Assembly (NCBI GenBank): GCA_937926175.1
Contig: CALANV010000010.1
Coordinates: forward strand, 68,362-132,361
Origin: an uncultured Rhodospirillales bacterium
Lineage (GTDB): Bacteria > Pseudomonadota > Alphaproteobacteria > CACIAM-22H2
DNA length: 64,000 nucleotides
Direction of reading: 5' to 3'
Shown: in pieces, positions 8,483 to 17,788 of the stretch
How the letters are laid out: each line of letters starts with the position of its first letter
Numbering within the stretch: the first letter of the stretch is position 1
The notes under the pieces: model-generated
The model's input: only the letters and a program-made list of their open reading frames with translations
The model's database searches: none
Told to the model about the DNA's origin: nothing
Position numbers and translations under genes: made by a program

Positions 8483-9481
8483 ATGACCCGCGTCGTGCTC
8501 GCCGATGACGGGTTCGCCTTCGATGGCGAGGCTGCGGCAATTCGCGACCATGCGGCGGCATGTCTCGTCGCACTCGCGGAGGCGCTGGCTGCACGCGGCC
8601 ACAAGGTCGAGGCGCGTACGCGCGGCACACGTCGTTTCGATCTGAACGGCGTGAGCTGGGGACCGATCGAATGGAATGTGCCGAAGGAAACCGAACTCTA
8701 CGTCGTGAACGGCAGCTATCGGCTAATTCGGCTGGCCCGCAAGGCGCGGCGAGCCGTCCTCTGGGTGCACGAGCCGGGCCGCAAGATGCTGCGCTGGGGG
8801 CGGCTTAGCGCGCTGGCGCGTCGGCGGCCCTATCTGGTTTTCCAAGGCGTGTACCATGCGGCAACTTATCCCCGGTGGGCACCCGGCGGCGGGCGCGCCA
8901 TCATTCCGCCGACGACCGGTGCGGTGTTCAGAACCTCGGGTCCGGTGCTGCGGCCGCCGCCGCCGTTCGCGATTTTCACGGCGCGTTCGCCGCGTTCGCT
9001 CGACTGGGTGCTCGACGTATGGCAACGGCACATCCGGCCTGCCGTGCCCAAGGCGCAGCTTTATGTTTTCGCCGACGCCATGCCCGAAGTCGTACTCGAA
9101 AAGGCGCGCCGCCTCGCCGGTGACGGCGTGGTTCTGCGCGAACCGGTCGCGGGCGAGGCGCTCGTCGAGGAGTTGCGGCAGTCCCGCGTTTTCCTTCACC
9201 GCGGCGACGAGAGCGAGGTCTTCGGCATGTCGACTGCCGAGGCCCAGGCGATGGGCGTGCCCGCCGTGGCTTGCGATGTGACCTGCATGCGCGAGCGGAT
9301 CGTGCATGGAGAGACGGGGCACGTGGTACGCGACGGGGATGCGGCTGCGTTCGCCGGTGCGGCGATGCGGATACTGACAGACGACACGGTCTGGCGCAGT
9401 CAGCGCGATGCCGCATTGCGTTACAACCGTGCGCGGAGCTGGGACGATGTCGCCGCTGATTTCGAGGAGCTGCGCAGATGA
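8483..9481 (+). CDS. Glycosyltransferase, GT4-like (second of a tandem pair)
   Basis: A 332-residue paralogue of the product at 6325. Shared features are the start (VLADDGFAFDG against ITFVDDSFPFDG) and the central LDWVLDVWQRHIRPAVP segment against LDWLLALWRTRIRPAVP. The C-terminal donor site is better preserved here: ESEVFGMSTAEAQAMGVPAVA. The first in-frame ATG that preserves paralogue alignment is 8483; the frame stays open upstream to 8378 but that part has no family similarity. The stop overlaps the next gene by 4 bases (ATGA). Substrates are unknown. Confidence 0.82.
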   Translation: MTRVVLADDGFAFDGEAAAIRDHAAACLVALAEALAARGHKVEARTRGTRRFDLNGVSWGPIEWNVPKETELYVVNGSYRLIRLARKARRAVLWVHEPGRKMLRWGRLSALARRRPYLVFQGVYHAATYPRWAPGGGRAIIPPTTGAVFRTSGPVLRPPPPFAIFTARSPRSLDWVLDVWQRHIRPAVPKAQLYVFADAMPEVVLEKARRLAGDGVVLREPVAGEALVEELRQSRVFLHRGDESEVFGMSTAEAQAMGVPAVACDVTCMRERIVHGETGHVVRDGDAAAFAGAAMRILTDDTVWRSQRDAALRYNRARSWDDVAADFEELRR

Positions 9482-10527
9482 GTGCTCTTCGCGTATTGCA
9501 GGCAATGGCGGGGGCGCAGCACGGCGGGGCCGAGGCGTTCTTCACGCGGCTGACCGTGGCGTTGTCACGCGCCGGTCTGGACCAGAGCATCGTGATGCGC
9601 CGGGATCCGGCGCGCGCCGACAAGCTGCGCGCGGCGGGGATCGAGCCCGTCCAGTTGCGGTTCGGGGGCGTGCTCGACGTCGGGACGCGTCTCGCTCTTG
9701 TGCGCGAGCTGAACGCATATCGGCCGCACGTGGTCCTGACCTGGATGAGCCGGGCTACACGGCTCATGCCGCCGCGGTTCCTCGCGGGCGGCAAATACGT
9801 TCACGTCGCGCGACTGGGCGGATACTACGATCTGAAATACTATCGGCGCTGCGACCATCTCGTCGGCAATACGCGCAAGATTGTCGAATACATCCGCGGT
9901 GGCGGTTGGCCTGCCGACCGCGTCCACTATCTGCCGAATTTCGTCGACGTGCCGCGGGCGGCACCTGTCGACCGTGCGACGCTGAAGACGCCGTCCGATG
10001 CGACGGTGGCGCTCGGCCTGGGGCGTCTTCATGTGAACAAGGCGTTCGATGTCGCCCTTGCCGCCATTGCCCGCACGAAAGACGTCTGGTTCTGGCTTGC
10101 CGGGGAAGGCGAGCTGCGTGCCGCGCTCGAAGCGGACGCCGCGCGGCTCGGGATTCGGGAACGCGTGCGCTTCCTCGGTTGGCGCGACGACACGGCAGCA
10201 TTGCTCTCGGCCGCCGACATCCTGATCTGTCCATCGCGTCACGAGCCGCTCGGAAACGTCGTGATCGAGGGCTGGGCTGCGCGTCGCCCCGTGATTGCGG
10301 CGGCAAGCGACGGACCAGCCGCCCTGATCAAGAATGGTACGAGCGGGCTGCTCGTGCCGGTGGACGATGCAGAGGCGCTCGCGGCGGCCATTCAGCGAGT
10401 CGCCCAGGAGCCGCAGCTTGCCGCCCAGCTTGCGGCGGGCGGCTATGCAGCGTATGAGAGCGAATTCACCGAGGCCGTCGTCGTTCGGCGCTACCTCGAG
10501 TTCTTCGATCGCATCGCCAGGAAATGA
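9478..10527 (+). CDS. Glycosyltransferase family 4
   Basis: A 349-residue GT-B enzyme. The N-terminal domain has VLQAMAGAQHGGAEAFFTRL, the classical GGAE motif. The C-terminal domain shows GLGRLHVNKAFDVAL, FLGWRDDTAALLSAADILICPSRHEPLGNVVIEGWA with the E-x7-E donor-binding pattern, then a terminal helix. It is cytoplasmic or membrane-associated and transfers a sugar from a nucleotide donor. It overlaps the preceding gene (ATGA) and is followed at once by the amidotransferase gene, so all are likely co-transcribed. Confidence 0.9.
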   Translation: MSALRVLQAMAGAQHGGAEAFFTRLTVALSRAGLDQSIVMRRDPARADKLRAAGIEPVQLRFGGVLDVGTRLALVRELNAYRPHVVLTWMSRATRLMPPRFLAGGKYVHVARLGGYYDLKYYRRCDHLVGNTRKIVEYIRGGGWPADRVHYLPNFVDVPRAAPVDRATLKTPSDATVALGLGRLHVNKAFDVALAAIARTKDVWFWLAGEGELRAALEADAARLGIRERVRFLGWRDDTAALLSAADILICPSRHEPLGNVVIEGWAARRPVIAAASDGPAALIKNGTSGLLVPVDDAEALAAAIQRVAQEPQLAAQLAAGGYAAYESEFTEAVVVRRYLEFFDRIARK

Positions 10528-10528
10528 A

Positions 10529-12292
10529 ATGTGCGGCATAGCGGGACTGATGACGAGCAGGCGCGGCGGCCCGGACCCTGCCGTTTTGGGTGCGCTCGCC
10601 AATGCCCTCGCGCATCGTGGGCCCGATGGGCAGCGGCACTATATCGTCGGCAATGTCGGGCTCGCGCATAACCGGCTCGCGATCATCGATCTTGAGACGG
10701 GCGATCAGCCGTTGATCGAGCCCGGCGGCGTCGCACTGGTCGCCAATGGCGAGATCTACAATTACGTCGAGCTGCGCGCCGAGCTTCATGGAGTCAATTT
10801 CCGGACCAACTCGGACTGCGAACCGCCGCTTCATCTCTATCGGCGTCATGGGCTCGATTTCGTCGACAAGCTGCGCGGCATGTATGCGCTGGCGCTGCAC
10901 GATCCCAAGGCCGGATATCTCGTGCTGGCGCGCGATCCGTTCGGTATCAAGCCGCTCTACTATGCCGAGACGGCCCAGGGGCTTGCCTTCGCCTCCGAGC
11001 CGCGTGCGCTGCTCGCGGCCGGGCTCGTCGAGCGGGCCATCGAGCCCGGTCCGCGCACCGAGCTCCTCGAGCTCCAATTCACGACGCGGCGCGATACGAT
11101 CTTTCCCGGCATCAAGCGGGTACTGCCGGGCGAGATGATCGTGGCCGCCGACGGCAGGATCGTCGAGCGCCGCCGCCGCGCGGCCCTTCCCAGCAAAGGG
11201 CCTGCCGACTGGTCGGAGGCGAGCGCCCTCGACTACCTGGAGAATGCGCTTCTCGACAGCGTTGCCGTCCATCAGCGGTCGGACGTTCCGTATGGAATGT
11301 TCCTGTCGGGTGGTATCGATTCGTCGGCGTTGCTCGCCTTGATGGCGCGCCTCAACACGCGCCCTGTGGTCGCGCTGACTGCCTATTTCCCGAACACGTC
11401 GGTTGCCGATGAGCGTGCGGCGGCACAGGCGGCGGCGCGCGCGGTCGGCGCCGAACACATCGAGGTGCCGGTCACCGCCGACGATTTCTGGGCCGTATTG
11501 CCGAAGGTTGCCGCCGCGATGGACGATCCGGCTGCCGATTACGCCTGCGTCCCGACGTTCCGCCTCGCGGAGCGCGCCCGCGAAATCGGCCTCAAGGTCG
11601 TGCTGTCGGGTGAGGGCGGCGACGAGCTGCTGGCCGGCTATGGCCGCTACCGGAACATCATGCGGCCATGGTGGCTCGGCGGACGCGCCATGCGCCGCAA
11701 GGGCATTTTCGAAGGTCTGGGTGTGCTGCGGACGCGCACGGTCGGCTGGCGCGACGGGATCGCCGCGGCCGAAGCGACCGAGCGCACGGGCGGACGCACA
11801 CGTCTTCAGGTCGCCCAGGCCGTCGATTGCGCCGACTGGCTGCCGAACGATCTGCTTACCAAGCTCGATCGATGTCTCATGGCGCATGGCGTCGAGGGAC
11901 GAACGCCGTTCCTTGATCCGGTCGTGGCGGAGGTTGCGTTCCGGCTGCCCGACCGGCTGAAGATCCGCGAACGCCGCGGCAAGTGGCTGCTTCGGCGCTG
12001 GCTCGACCGGGCGTTGCCGGCGGCCCAGGCGTTTGGACCGAAGCGCGGGTTCACTGTTCCGGTGGCCGAATGGATCGCAAGCGAGGGGGCGCGGCTCGGG
12101 CCGCTCGTCGCTGCCCAGCCGGGCATCGCGGAGATTGCCGATCCGGTCGCTGTCGCCAAGCTGTTTCGCAGTCCAAAGAAGCACGCCGGCCTTGCGGCGT
12201 GGACGCTGTTGTTCTACGCGCTATGGCATCAATGCCACGTCGTCGGCCGTCGGCCGGAGGGCGACGTCTTCGAGTGCCTCGCCTCGCACTGA
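10529..12292 (+). CDS. asnB: Asparagine synthase (glutamine-hydrolysing) / amidotransferase
   Basis: A 587-residue AsnB-family protein. It begins MCGIAGLM, so Cys2 becomes the N-terminal nucleophile of the class II glutaminase domain (about residues 2-200, with ALAHRGPDG and NGEIYNYVELR). The synthetase domain has the PP-loop LSGGIDSSALLAL near residue 260 and VVLSGEGGDELLAGYGRY further on. In polysaccharide clusters such proteins often amidate a sugar acid or glycan precursor rather than make free asparagine; the position directly after four glycosyltransferase genes supports that reading but does not prove it. ATG at 10529 lies one base after the previous stop. Confidence 0.9.
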   Translation: MCGIAGLMTSRRGGPDPAVLGALANALAHRGPDGQRHYIVGNVGLAHNRLAIIDLETGDQPLIEPGGVALVANGEIYNYVELRAELHGVNFRTNSDCEPPLHLYRRHGLDFVDKLRGMYALALHDPKAGYLVLARDPFGIKPLYYAETAQGLAFASEPRALLAAGLVERAIEPGPRTELLELQFTTRRDTIFPGIKRVLPGEMIVAADGRIVERRRRAALPSKGPADWSEASALDYLENALLDSVAVHQRSDVPYGMFLSGGIDSSALLALMARLNTRPVVALTAYFPNTSVADERAAAQAAARAVGAEHIEVPVTADDFWAVLPKVAAAMDDPAADYACVPTFRLAERAREIGLKVVLSGEGGDELLAGYGRYRNIMRPWWLGGRAMRRKGIFEGLGVLRTRTVGWRDGIAAAEATERTGGRTRLQVAQAVDCADWLPNDLLTKLDRCLMAHGVEGRTPFLDPVVAEVAFRLPDRLKIRERRGKWLLRRWLDRALPAAQAFGPKRGFTVPVAEWIASEGARLGPLVAAQPGIAEIADPVAVAKLFRSPKKHAGLAAWTLLFYALWHQCHVVGRRPEGDVFECLASH

Positions 12293-12436
12293 CGGGCGGG
12301 ACCGGGACCCGGGGATTCCCGTTGACGCCGGCGATACGGTGGGCCCACGCTATCAGGAAACACTGCCGGGATTCGCAAAGCCGGAGCGCGGGTCGCAGGC
12401 GTGAGTTCGGATTGACGCAGCATTGAGGGTGACGGC

Positions 12437-13525
12437 GTGAACGAGCAGACGGTTCGCGAGGCAGGAGCGGCGAATGCAACGCGTCTCGTGTTGCGGCAGC
12501 CCGACGACTGGCATGCACATCTGCGCGATGGCGACATGCTGAAGCGCGTGGCGCCTTACACGGCGCGTCAGTTCGGTCGTGCCATCATCATGCCGAATCT
12601 GGTGCCGCCGATCACCACGGTGAAGGCGGCGATCGCATATCGTGAACGGATCCTGGCAGCCGTCGGTCCGGACATCCCGTTTACGCCGCTGATGACCGTA
12701 TACCTGACGGATACGATCGACCCGAAAGAGATCGAGACCGGATTCCGCGACGGGGTATTCACGGCGGCGAAACTGTATCCGGCCCATGCGACGACCAATT
12801 CGGCCCATGGCGTCACGGATATCTGGAAGATGGGGCGCGTGTTCGAAACGATGCAACGCATCGGTATGCCGCTCCTCGTCCACGGCGAGGTCACCGACCG
12901 CGCCGTCGACGTGTTCGACCGCGAGACCGTGTTCATTGATCGGATCCTGAGCCGTCTGGTGCGCGAATTCCCCGACCTGAAGATCGTTTTCGAGCACATC
13001 ACGACCGAAGAAGCGGTCGAGTTCGTCCGCGCCGGACCGCAAACGCTCGCGGCGACAATCACGCCGCATCATTTGGAGATCAACCGCAACGCCATTTTCG
13101 ACGGCGGCATCCGACCGCATATGTACTGTCTGCCGATCGCCAAGCGGGAACAACATCGGCTGGCGTTGCGCAAGGCGGCGACCTCGGGCGAGGCGAAGTT
13201 CTTCCTCGGCACGGATACGGCGCCGCATCCGTCACACGCGAAGGAGGCGGCATGCGGCTGTGCCGGTATCTTCAATGCGCCGTTCGCGCTGGAAACGTAT
13301 GCCAAGGTTTTCGAGGAGGAAGGCGCGCTCGACAGGCTTGAGGCGTTCGCGTCACTGAACGGGCCGCGGTTTTATGGTCTTCCGGTAAACGAGCGTCGCG
13401 TCGCACTCGTCCGCACCGAGGTCGCCGTGCCCGACGAGCTGACCGACGGCGTCACCCGCCTGATTCCGTTCCACGCCGGTCGTACGCTTGCATGGCACTA
13501 CGCAGGCCCCGTCGACGGCACATGA
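12437..13525 (+). CDS. pyrC: Dihydroorotase (class II, PyrC)
   Basis: A 362-residue zinc amidohydrolase that makes dihydroorotate from carbamoyl-aspartate in de novo pyrimidine synthesis. Motifs of the E. coli-type class: DDWHAHLRDGDML (the metal-binding HxH), RAIIMPNLVPP, AAKLYPAHATTNS containing the lysine that is carboxylated between the two zincs, VHGEV, FEHITT and FLGTDTAPH. GTG at 12437 is used, with GAGGGTGA just upstream. It is slightly longer at the N-terminus than the E. coli enzyme. The roughly 145-bp gap from asnB suggests its own promoter. Confidence 0.96.
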   Translation: MNEQTVREAGAANATRLVLRQPDDWHAHLRDGDMLKRVAPYTARQFGRAIIMPNLVPPITTVKAAIAYRERILAAVGPDIPFTPLMTVYLTDTIDPKEIETGFRDGVFTAAKLYPAHATTNSAHGVTDIWKMGRVFETMQRIGMPLLVHGEVTDRAVDVFDRETVFIDRILSRLVREFPDLKIVFEHITTEEAVEFVRAGPQTLAATITPHHLEINRNAIFDGGIRPHMYCLPIAKREQHRLALRKAATSGEAKFFLGTDTAPHPSHAKEAACGCAGIFNAPFALETYAKVFEEEGALDRLEAFASLNGPRFYGLPVNERRVALVRTEVAVPDELTDGVTRLIPFHAGRTLAWHYAGPVDGT

Positions 13526-13732
13526 CAGCGTCGTCGACGTGATCACGACCATTCAGCAGACCGAAAGACGTTCCAAACTTCGATCGGCCGCGGTCCACCC
13601 GGGGCGCCACCGTCGTCGAACCTGAGTGCCGGACAGGGGCGGTGCTTGGCGGATACGGCGCGAGGCTTGCGTTTACGCATCGCGGCATTACTTGCTAATC
13701 TTGGCCATCTATCGAAGACCGGGAGAATCGTC

Positions 13733-14902
13733 ATGACCGCCTGCATCGTCGGCTGGGCCCACGGCAAGTTCGGCAAACGCGAGGGTATGGACCTCGAATC
13801 CCTGATCGCCGAAGTTGCGACCGACGCGATCAAGGATGCCGGGCTCGAGCCGAAAGATGTCGACGAGATCTATGTCGGCCATTTCGGCGGCGGTTTCGTC
13901 AAACAGGATTTTCCGGCATCGCTCGTTCTTCAGGCGTCGGATGCGTTCCGGTTCAAGCCGGCGACACGCGTCGAGAACGCCTGCGCCACGGGGTCGGCTG
14001 CCGTCTATCAGGGGCTTACGTCGATTGCCGCGAAGAAGTCGCGCGTGGTCCTGGTCGTCGGCGTCGAGAAGATGACCGAGACGCCCGGGGAGCAGATCGG
14101 CGGCATCCTGATGAAGGCGTCCTACGTCAAGGAGGAAGACCGGCCGGGCATGAGCTTCGCCGGCATATTCGGGCACATCGCACAGCTCTACTTCCAGCGT
14201 TACGGCGACCAGTCGGATGCGATGGCGCGGATCGCGGCGAAGAACCACAGGAATGGGGCCGTGAACCCCTACGCGCAGATGCAAAAGGATCTCGGCTACG
14301 AATTCTGCCGGACGGTTTCGGACAAGAATCCCCTGGTCGCCGGTCCGCTCCGTCGTACCGACTGCTCGCTCGTTTCGGACGGCGCGGCCGCGCTCGTGCT
14401 CGCCGACATCGATACGGCGCTCACGCTGAAAAAGGCCGTCGCGTTCCGCGCGGCCGAGCAGGTCAACGACTATCTGCCCATGAGCCGGCGCGACATCATC
14501 CAGTTCGAGGGCTGCGCGCAGGCATGGCAGCGCGCCTTTGCCCGCTCCCGCACGACGCTCGACGATCTTGGCGTGGTGGAGACGCATGACTGTTTCACCA
14601 TCGCCGAGCTCATTCAGTATGAAGCCATGGGCCTGACACCGAAGGGACAGGGCGCCAGGGCGATCCTGGAAGGCTGGACGGAAAAGGACGGAAAGCTGCC
14701 CGTGAATCCGTCGGGCGGCCTCAAGTCGAAAGGGCATCCGATCGGGGCAACTGGCGTCTCGATGCATATCATGGCGGCCATGCAGGTGACCGGCAGCGCC
14801 GGCCCGATGCAGGTCAAGAACCCGCGGCTCGCGGGTGTCTTCAACATGGGCGGCGCGGCGGTCGCGAACTACGTCAGCATCCTCGAACCGCTGCGTGCGT
14901 GA
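13733..14902 (+). CDS. Thiolase / acetyl-CoA acetyltransferase (SCP-x-like)
   Basis: A 389-residue thiolase-fold enzyme, close to the SCP2-thiolase type. The nucleophile is Cys84 in RVENACATGSAAVYQG; the second half has ETHDCFTIAEL and SGGLKSKGHPIGATG with the catalytic His. The classical C-terminal CxG motif is replaced by FNMGGAAVANY, as in this subgroup. It probably acts on acyl-CoA in fatty-acid or related degradation. ATG at 13733 is preceded by GGGAGAA. The following gene encodes an acrylyl-CoA-reductase-like enzyme 22 bp downstream, so both may share an acyl-CoA pathway. Confidence 0.9.
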   Translation: MTACIVGWAHGKFGKREGMDLESLIAEVATDAIKDAGLEPKDVDEIYVGHFGGGFVKQDFPASLVLQASDAFRFKPATRVENACATGSAAVYQGLTSIAAKKSRVVLVVGVEKMTETPGEQIGGILMKASYVKEEDRPGMSFAGIFGHIAQLYFQRYGDQSDAMARIAAKNHRNGAVNPYAQMQKDLGYEFCRTVSDKNPLVAGPLRRTDCSLVSDGAAALVLADIDTALTLKKAVAFRAAEQVNDYLPMSRRDIIQFEGCAQAWQRAFARSRTTLDDLGVVETHDCFTIAELIQYEAMGLTPKGQGARAILEGWTEKDGKLPVNPSGGLKSKGHPIGATGVSMHIMAAMQVTGSAGPMQVKNPRLAGVFNMGGAAVANYVSILEPLRA

Positions 14903-14924
14903 GGTGAGCCGGGGGCGTGGGATC

Positions 14925-15929
14925 ATGGGGCGGTTCGAGGCACTCGTTCTTGACGAGAAGGAAGGCAAGGTCATCTCGTCGATCCGGAGCCTGAGCGATG
15001 AGGACCTGCCGCCGGGCGACGTCACCATCTGGGTCGAGTATTCGACGCTCAATTACAAGGACGGCCTGATCCTGAACGGGTTGGGCCGTCTCGTCCGGAA
15101 ATATCCGCACGTGCCCGGCATCGATTTTGCCGGTGTCGTTGAGACCTCTCAGTCCGCTGCCTACAAGCCCGGCGACCGCGTGATTCTCACGGGCTGGCGG
15201 GTCGGCGAGCTGCACTGGGGCGGCTATGCCCAGCGCGTCCGGGTCAAGTCCGAGTGGCTCGTGCCGCTTCCGGCTGGGCTTACGACGAAGCGGGCAATGG
15301 CGATCGGGACGGCCGGCCTTACCGCAATGCTGGCGATCATGGCGCTTGAGGAACACGGCCTCAGGCCCGGCGTGGGAGAGATCCTGGTGTCGGGCGCCGC
15401 CGGCGGACTGGGGAGCATCGCGGTCGCCATTTTGAGCAAGCTCGGCTATGACGTTGCCGCGTCGACGGGCCGGGCGGAGCAGTACGAGTATCTGCGCGCC
15501 CTCGGCGCCAAGACAATCATACCGCGCGCCGAGCTCTCGCTCGAAAAGCCGAAACCGCTGCAGAGCGAACGCTGGCACTATGCCATCGATACGGTCGGCG
15601 GTCTCGTGCTCGCGAACATGCTGACGGCGATGCGCTACGGCACGGCGGTTGCCGCATGCGGGAACGCGGGCGGCAACGAGCTGTCGACGACCGTGTTGCC
15701 GTTCATCCTGCGCGGCATCGACCTCCTGGGCATCGATTCCGTGATGCAACCGTTGGCGACCCGCAAGGTCGCGTGGGAGCGGCTGGTGCGCGATCTGCCG
15801 CTTGATCAGCTCGATGCGATGACGACGGTGGTCAGACTTGAGAACCTGCCGGAACTTGGCGCCAGGATTCTCCGGGGACAGGTTCGCGGGCGCGTCGTCG
15901 TCGACGTGGGCGGGAGCGGGCCGGCATGA
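14925..15929 (+). CDS. MDR-family oxidoreductase, acrylyl-CoA reductase (YhdH)-like
   Basis: A 334-residue zinc-independent medium-chain dehydrogenase/reductase. The sequence STLNYKDGLILNGLGRLVRKYPHVPGIDFAG is highly typical of the YhdH/AcuI quinone-oxidoreductase subgroup, which reduces acryloyl-CoA with NADPH. The nucleotide-binding site is GAAGGLGSIAVAILSKLGYDV with ASTGR following. ATG at 14925 is the best start; the frame is open further upstream inside the thiolase gene. It overlaps the next small gene by 4 bases (ATGA). Confidence 0.9.
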   Translation: MGRFEALVLDEKEGKVISSIRSLSDEDLPPGDVTIWVEYSTLNYKDGLILNGLGRLVRKYPHVPGIDFAGVVETSQSAAYKPGDRVILTGWRVGELHWGGYAQRVRVKSEWLVPLPAGLTTKRAMAIGTAGLTAMLAIMALEEHGLRPGVGEILVSGAAGGLGSIAVAILSKLGYDVAASTGRAEQYEYLRALGAKTIIPRAELSLEKPKPLQSERWHYAIDTVGGLVLANMLTAMRYGTAVAACGNAGGNELSTTVLPFILRGIDLLGIDSVMQPLATRKVAWERLVRDLPLDQLDAMTTVVRLENLPELGARILRGQVRGRVVVDVGGSGPA

Positions 15930-16213
15930 CGGGCCGCGCCGTCGCGGCGCTGACCGGCACGGTCGCGATGGCGGCGCTCATCGCGTGTACACCTGACCCT
16001 CTGTCACCGTATCAGCCGACGGATTCGCAGCGGCAGCTGCAAAACTGGTTCGGTCTGCGGTTCGAGACCACCATGCCGCCGATCTATTGCTACGCCACCC
16101 TTGCCGAACCCGACTGCTACGCCGAACCGGTGCCGGGCTGGGAGCGGCGTCTCATCGCCTATGGTGGTCCGGCACCCGACCGGCCGGCGGCGGGTCCGGT
16201 GACGGCGCCATAG
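15926..16213 (+). CDS. Small putative lipoprotein
   Basis: A 95-residue protein with a lipoprotein signal peptide: hydrophobic stretch and lipobox LIAC with lipidation predicted at Cys21. The mature part is about 75 residues with a conserved-looking YCYATLAEPDCYAEPVPGWERRLI segment, including two further Cys, and a Pro/Ala-rich end. The function is unknown. It is translationally coupled to the oxidoreductase gene (ATGA overlap), although an envelope lipoprotein and a cytosolic reductase have no obvious joint role. Confidence 0.75.
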   Translation: MTGRAVAALTGTVAMAALIACTPDPLSPYQPTDSQRQLQNWFGLRFETTMPPIYCYATLAEPDCYAEPVPGWERRLIAYGGPAPDRPAAGPVTAP

Positions 16214-16239
16214 GGCAGGTCAGGCGGTACGAGGCAACC

Positions 16240-16428
16240 ATGCAGAAGCACAAGGTGGTCGAAAGCGTGGAAATCGAGGCCGATCAGCTCGAGTGGCTGA
16301 GGGATATGGCCGAGAGCTATCAGCTCGCTGATGTCTCCAAGGCCCTTCGCGTCGTGCTCGATTACGCGATGATGGATCTTGACGAGGACGACATCTTCGG
16401 CGTCATCCGCTGCCGCCGTTGCGGATGA
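16240..16428 (+). CDS. Small ribbon-helix-helix-like protein
   Basis: A 62-residue protein: a beta-strand-like start (HKVVESVEIEADQLEWL), two helices (MAESYQLADVSKALRVVLDYAM) and an acidic turn followed by a C-terminal IRCRRCG with two Cys. The layout matches short ribbon-helix-helix-type or toxin-antitoxin-associated proteins of proteobacteria, but the function is not established. The start is ATG at 16240. It lies 26 bp after the lipoprotein gene on the same strand. Confidence 0.65.
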   Translation: MQKHKVVESVEIEADQLEWLRDMAESYQLADVSKALRVVLDYAMMDLDEDDIFGVIRCRRCG

Positions 16429-16935
16429 AGGGGCCGAGCCCACTCCTTGGACGGCATCGGCCGCGGCGCTTTTCCGAATTCGTTCCGAAGCGGGGAACCG
16501 CCCAAGCCTCCAGACCGGCAAATCCGGTTCAGCCAAAAAAAAAAATTGACCGGTGCCGCGTGTGTCGTGACCGACCAACGCAGGACCGGCCGAGGATCCA
16601 TATTTTTGTTGCACCGCTTGGCTTTTTCGGCCAGCGCGTGTCTCCTCCCCTCAACTCGGGCCGCCCCCGGGGCCGCCCGTATGGTCTCGGACGTCCCCGC
16701 GGGTGGACGGATCGTGCGCTGTTTCGACGTTTTGTGCAACTGGCAATTATTCCCATTAACCTTTTTCTTCCGGCGGAAATACAGCCCTTTTCATCCTTCC
16801 GGCCGACGGGATTCGGTTAACGTCCGCATGAGGAAGGCCCTGATCCCCCGGCGGTCGAACCTGTCCCGGAACGAGATCTTCATGTCCTGTGAAGGACCGT
16901 CGTGCATTATGGGGACTTCGCCGATCGAGGTCCGG
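16429..16935. other. Long non-coding gap with an 11-A homopolymer
   Basis: About 507 bp with no convincing gene. It is locally AT-richer than its surroundings and contains a run of 11 A at 16535-16545, a C/G-rich imperfect palindromic stretch near 16660-16680, and short AT-rich patches (16745-16765, 16785-16800) that may include the promoter of the downstream gene. An open frame runs through it in phase with that gene, but the content (long A-run, low-complexity residues) argues against coding. Confidence 0.6.
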
Positions 16936-17445
16936 ATGGTCGAGACCGCCGACATGTCATATGCCGCGTGGCAGGAGAGGGTAAGGGGAACGAATGTCTC
17001 GACCGTCACCCTGCTGGCGACCGACTACCTCAACCATTTCAATGAAGCGATCATGCTTCTCGGCATGGTGCCGGACATGCCGGAGGTCATCGCGGACTGC
17101 CGGGCATGGCGACCGAAGAGCTACGAGGCGCATTTCCGCGACAGCAGCTTCTCCGAGCGGGACCTCATTATTGCGGCCTATGCCTACGCGCCGTTACGGT
17201 ACCGCATTCCCTTCGAGCGGACGATCGACGAGATCAATGCCGCGATCACCAAGTGGATCGCGCGTATGGATGCGGTTCAGGCAACGGGCGACCCGGCGGC
17301 GCTCGCACGGGAGGGAGCAGCGGCGACGCTCGAGCTCCAGGCGCTCGTTGCCAAGGCATCGGCCATCATTCACGGTGCCGGCGAGACGGTGGTGGTGGAT
17401 CAGTCGGCCGTGGATGCCATCATCGCCGGCGGCGGTTCGCCTTGA
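16936..17445 (+). CDS. Conserved hypothetical protein
   Basis: A 169-residue acidic, mainly helical, cytoplasmic protein with no signal peptide or membrane segment. Characteristic parts are NVSTVTLLATDYLNHFNEAIMLL, VPDMPE, and SYEAHFRDSSFSERDLIIAAY. It resembles uncharacterised proteins I associate with Rhodospirillales, but no function is known. The start is uncertain: ATG 16936 has GAGG six bases upstream and is chosen; ATG 16954 (MSYAAW), 16909 and 16882 are alternatives. It stands alone between two long non-coding gaps. Confidence 0.7.
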   Translation: MVETADMSYAAWQERVRGTNVSTVTLLATDYLNHFNEAIMLLGMVPDMPEVIADCRAWRPKSYEAHFRDSSFSERDLIIAAYAYAPLRYRIPFERTIDEINAAITKWIARMDAVQATGDPAALAREGAAATLELQALVAKASAIIHGAGETVVVDQSAVDAIIAGGGSP

Positions 17446-17788
17446 CGCAACCGGTGTCAAGCGTTCATCCTGATCGTCGAACCATGAGATGAGCTGAAGC
17501 GGCGAACCGTGGTCATCTGCCGGGGATGACAGAAGACATGTCTCTCGGCGTCTAGTAATGAGCGCGGATTCCGCCGCCCGTCAAAAATGACGGCATCGTC
17601 ACAGACGGCCGCTTAAGCGGGACGGTATCGGACTCGGTCTGGATGCCGAGTCATCGGAGCAGGACGTCCACCTCATCCACAAAGTTACGGTTGCTTGGGT
17701 TCGATCCGTTTGGACTACTTCCGACGGAACCGTTTCAAACCCGTTTCGTTTCGACAACCGTAGTCCTGGAAAAGGCGCGGGGGACTTC
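17446..17788. other. Intergenic region carrying an EcfG-type promoter
   Basis: A 343-bp gap without a supportable gene. Apart from the promoter near its right end (17726-17750) I see no repeat or hairpin of note. Confidence 0.6.
17726..17750 (+). promoter_or_regulatory. EcfG (general stress response) promoter
   Basis: GGAAC at 17726-17730, a 16-base spacer, and CGTT at 17747-17750 match exactly the known EcfG consensus GGAAC-N16/17-CGTT of alphaproteobacteria. It ends 38 bases before the start codon of the receiver-domain gene, a normal leader length. It predicts stress induction of that gene and perhaps of the two kinases downstream. Confidence 0.75.

Noticed and set aside
16447..16935. Long N-terminal extension of the conserved hypothetical protein at 16936
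   Set aside because: The stretch has an A11 run and low-complexity residues, and a good ribosome site lies before 16936.
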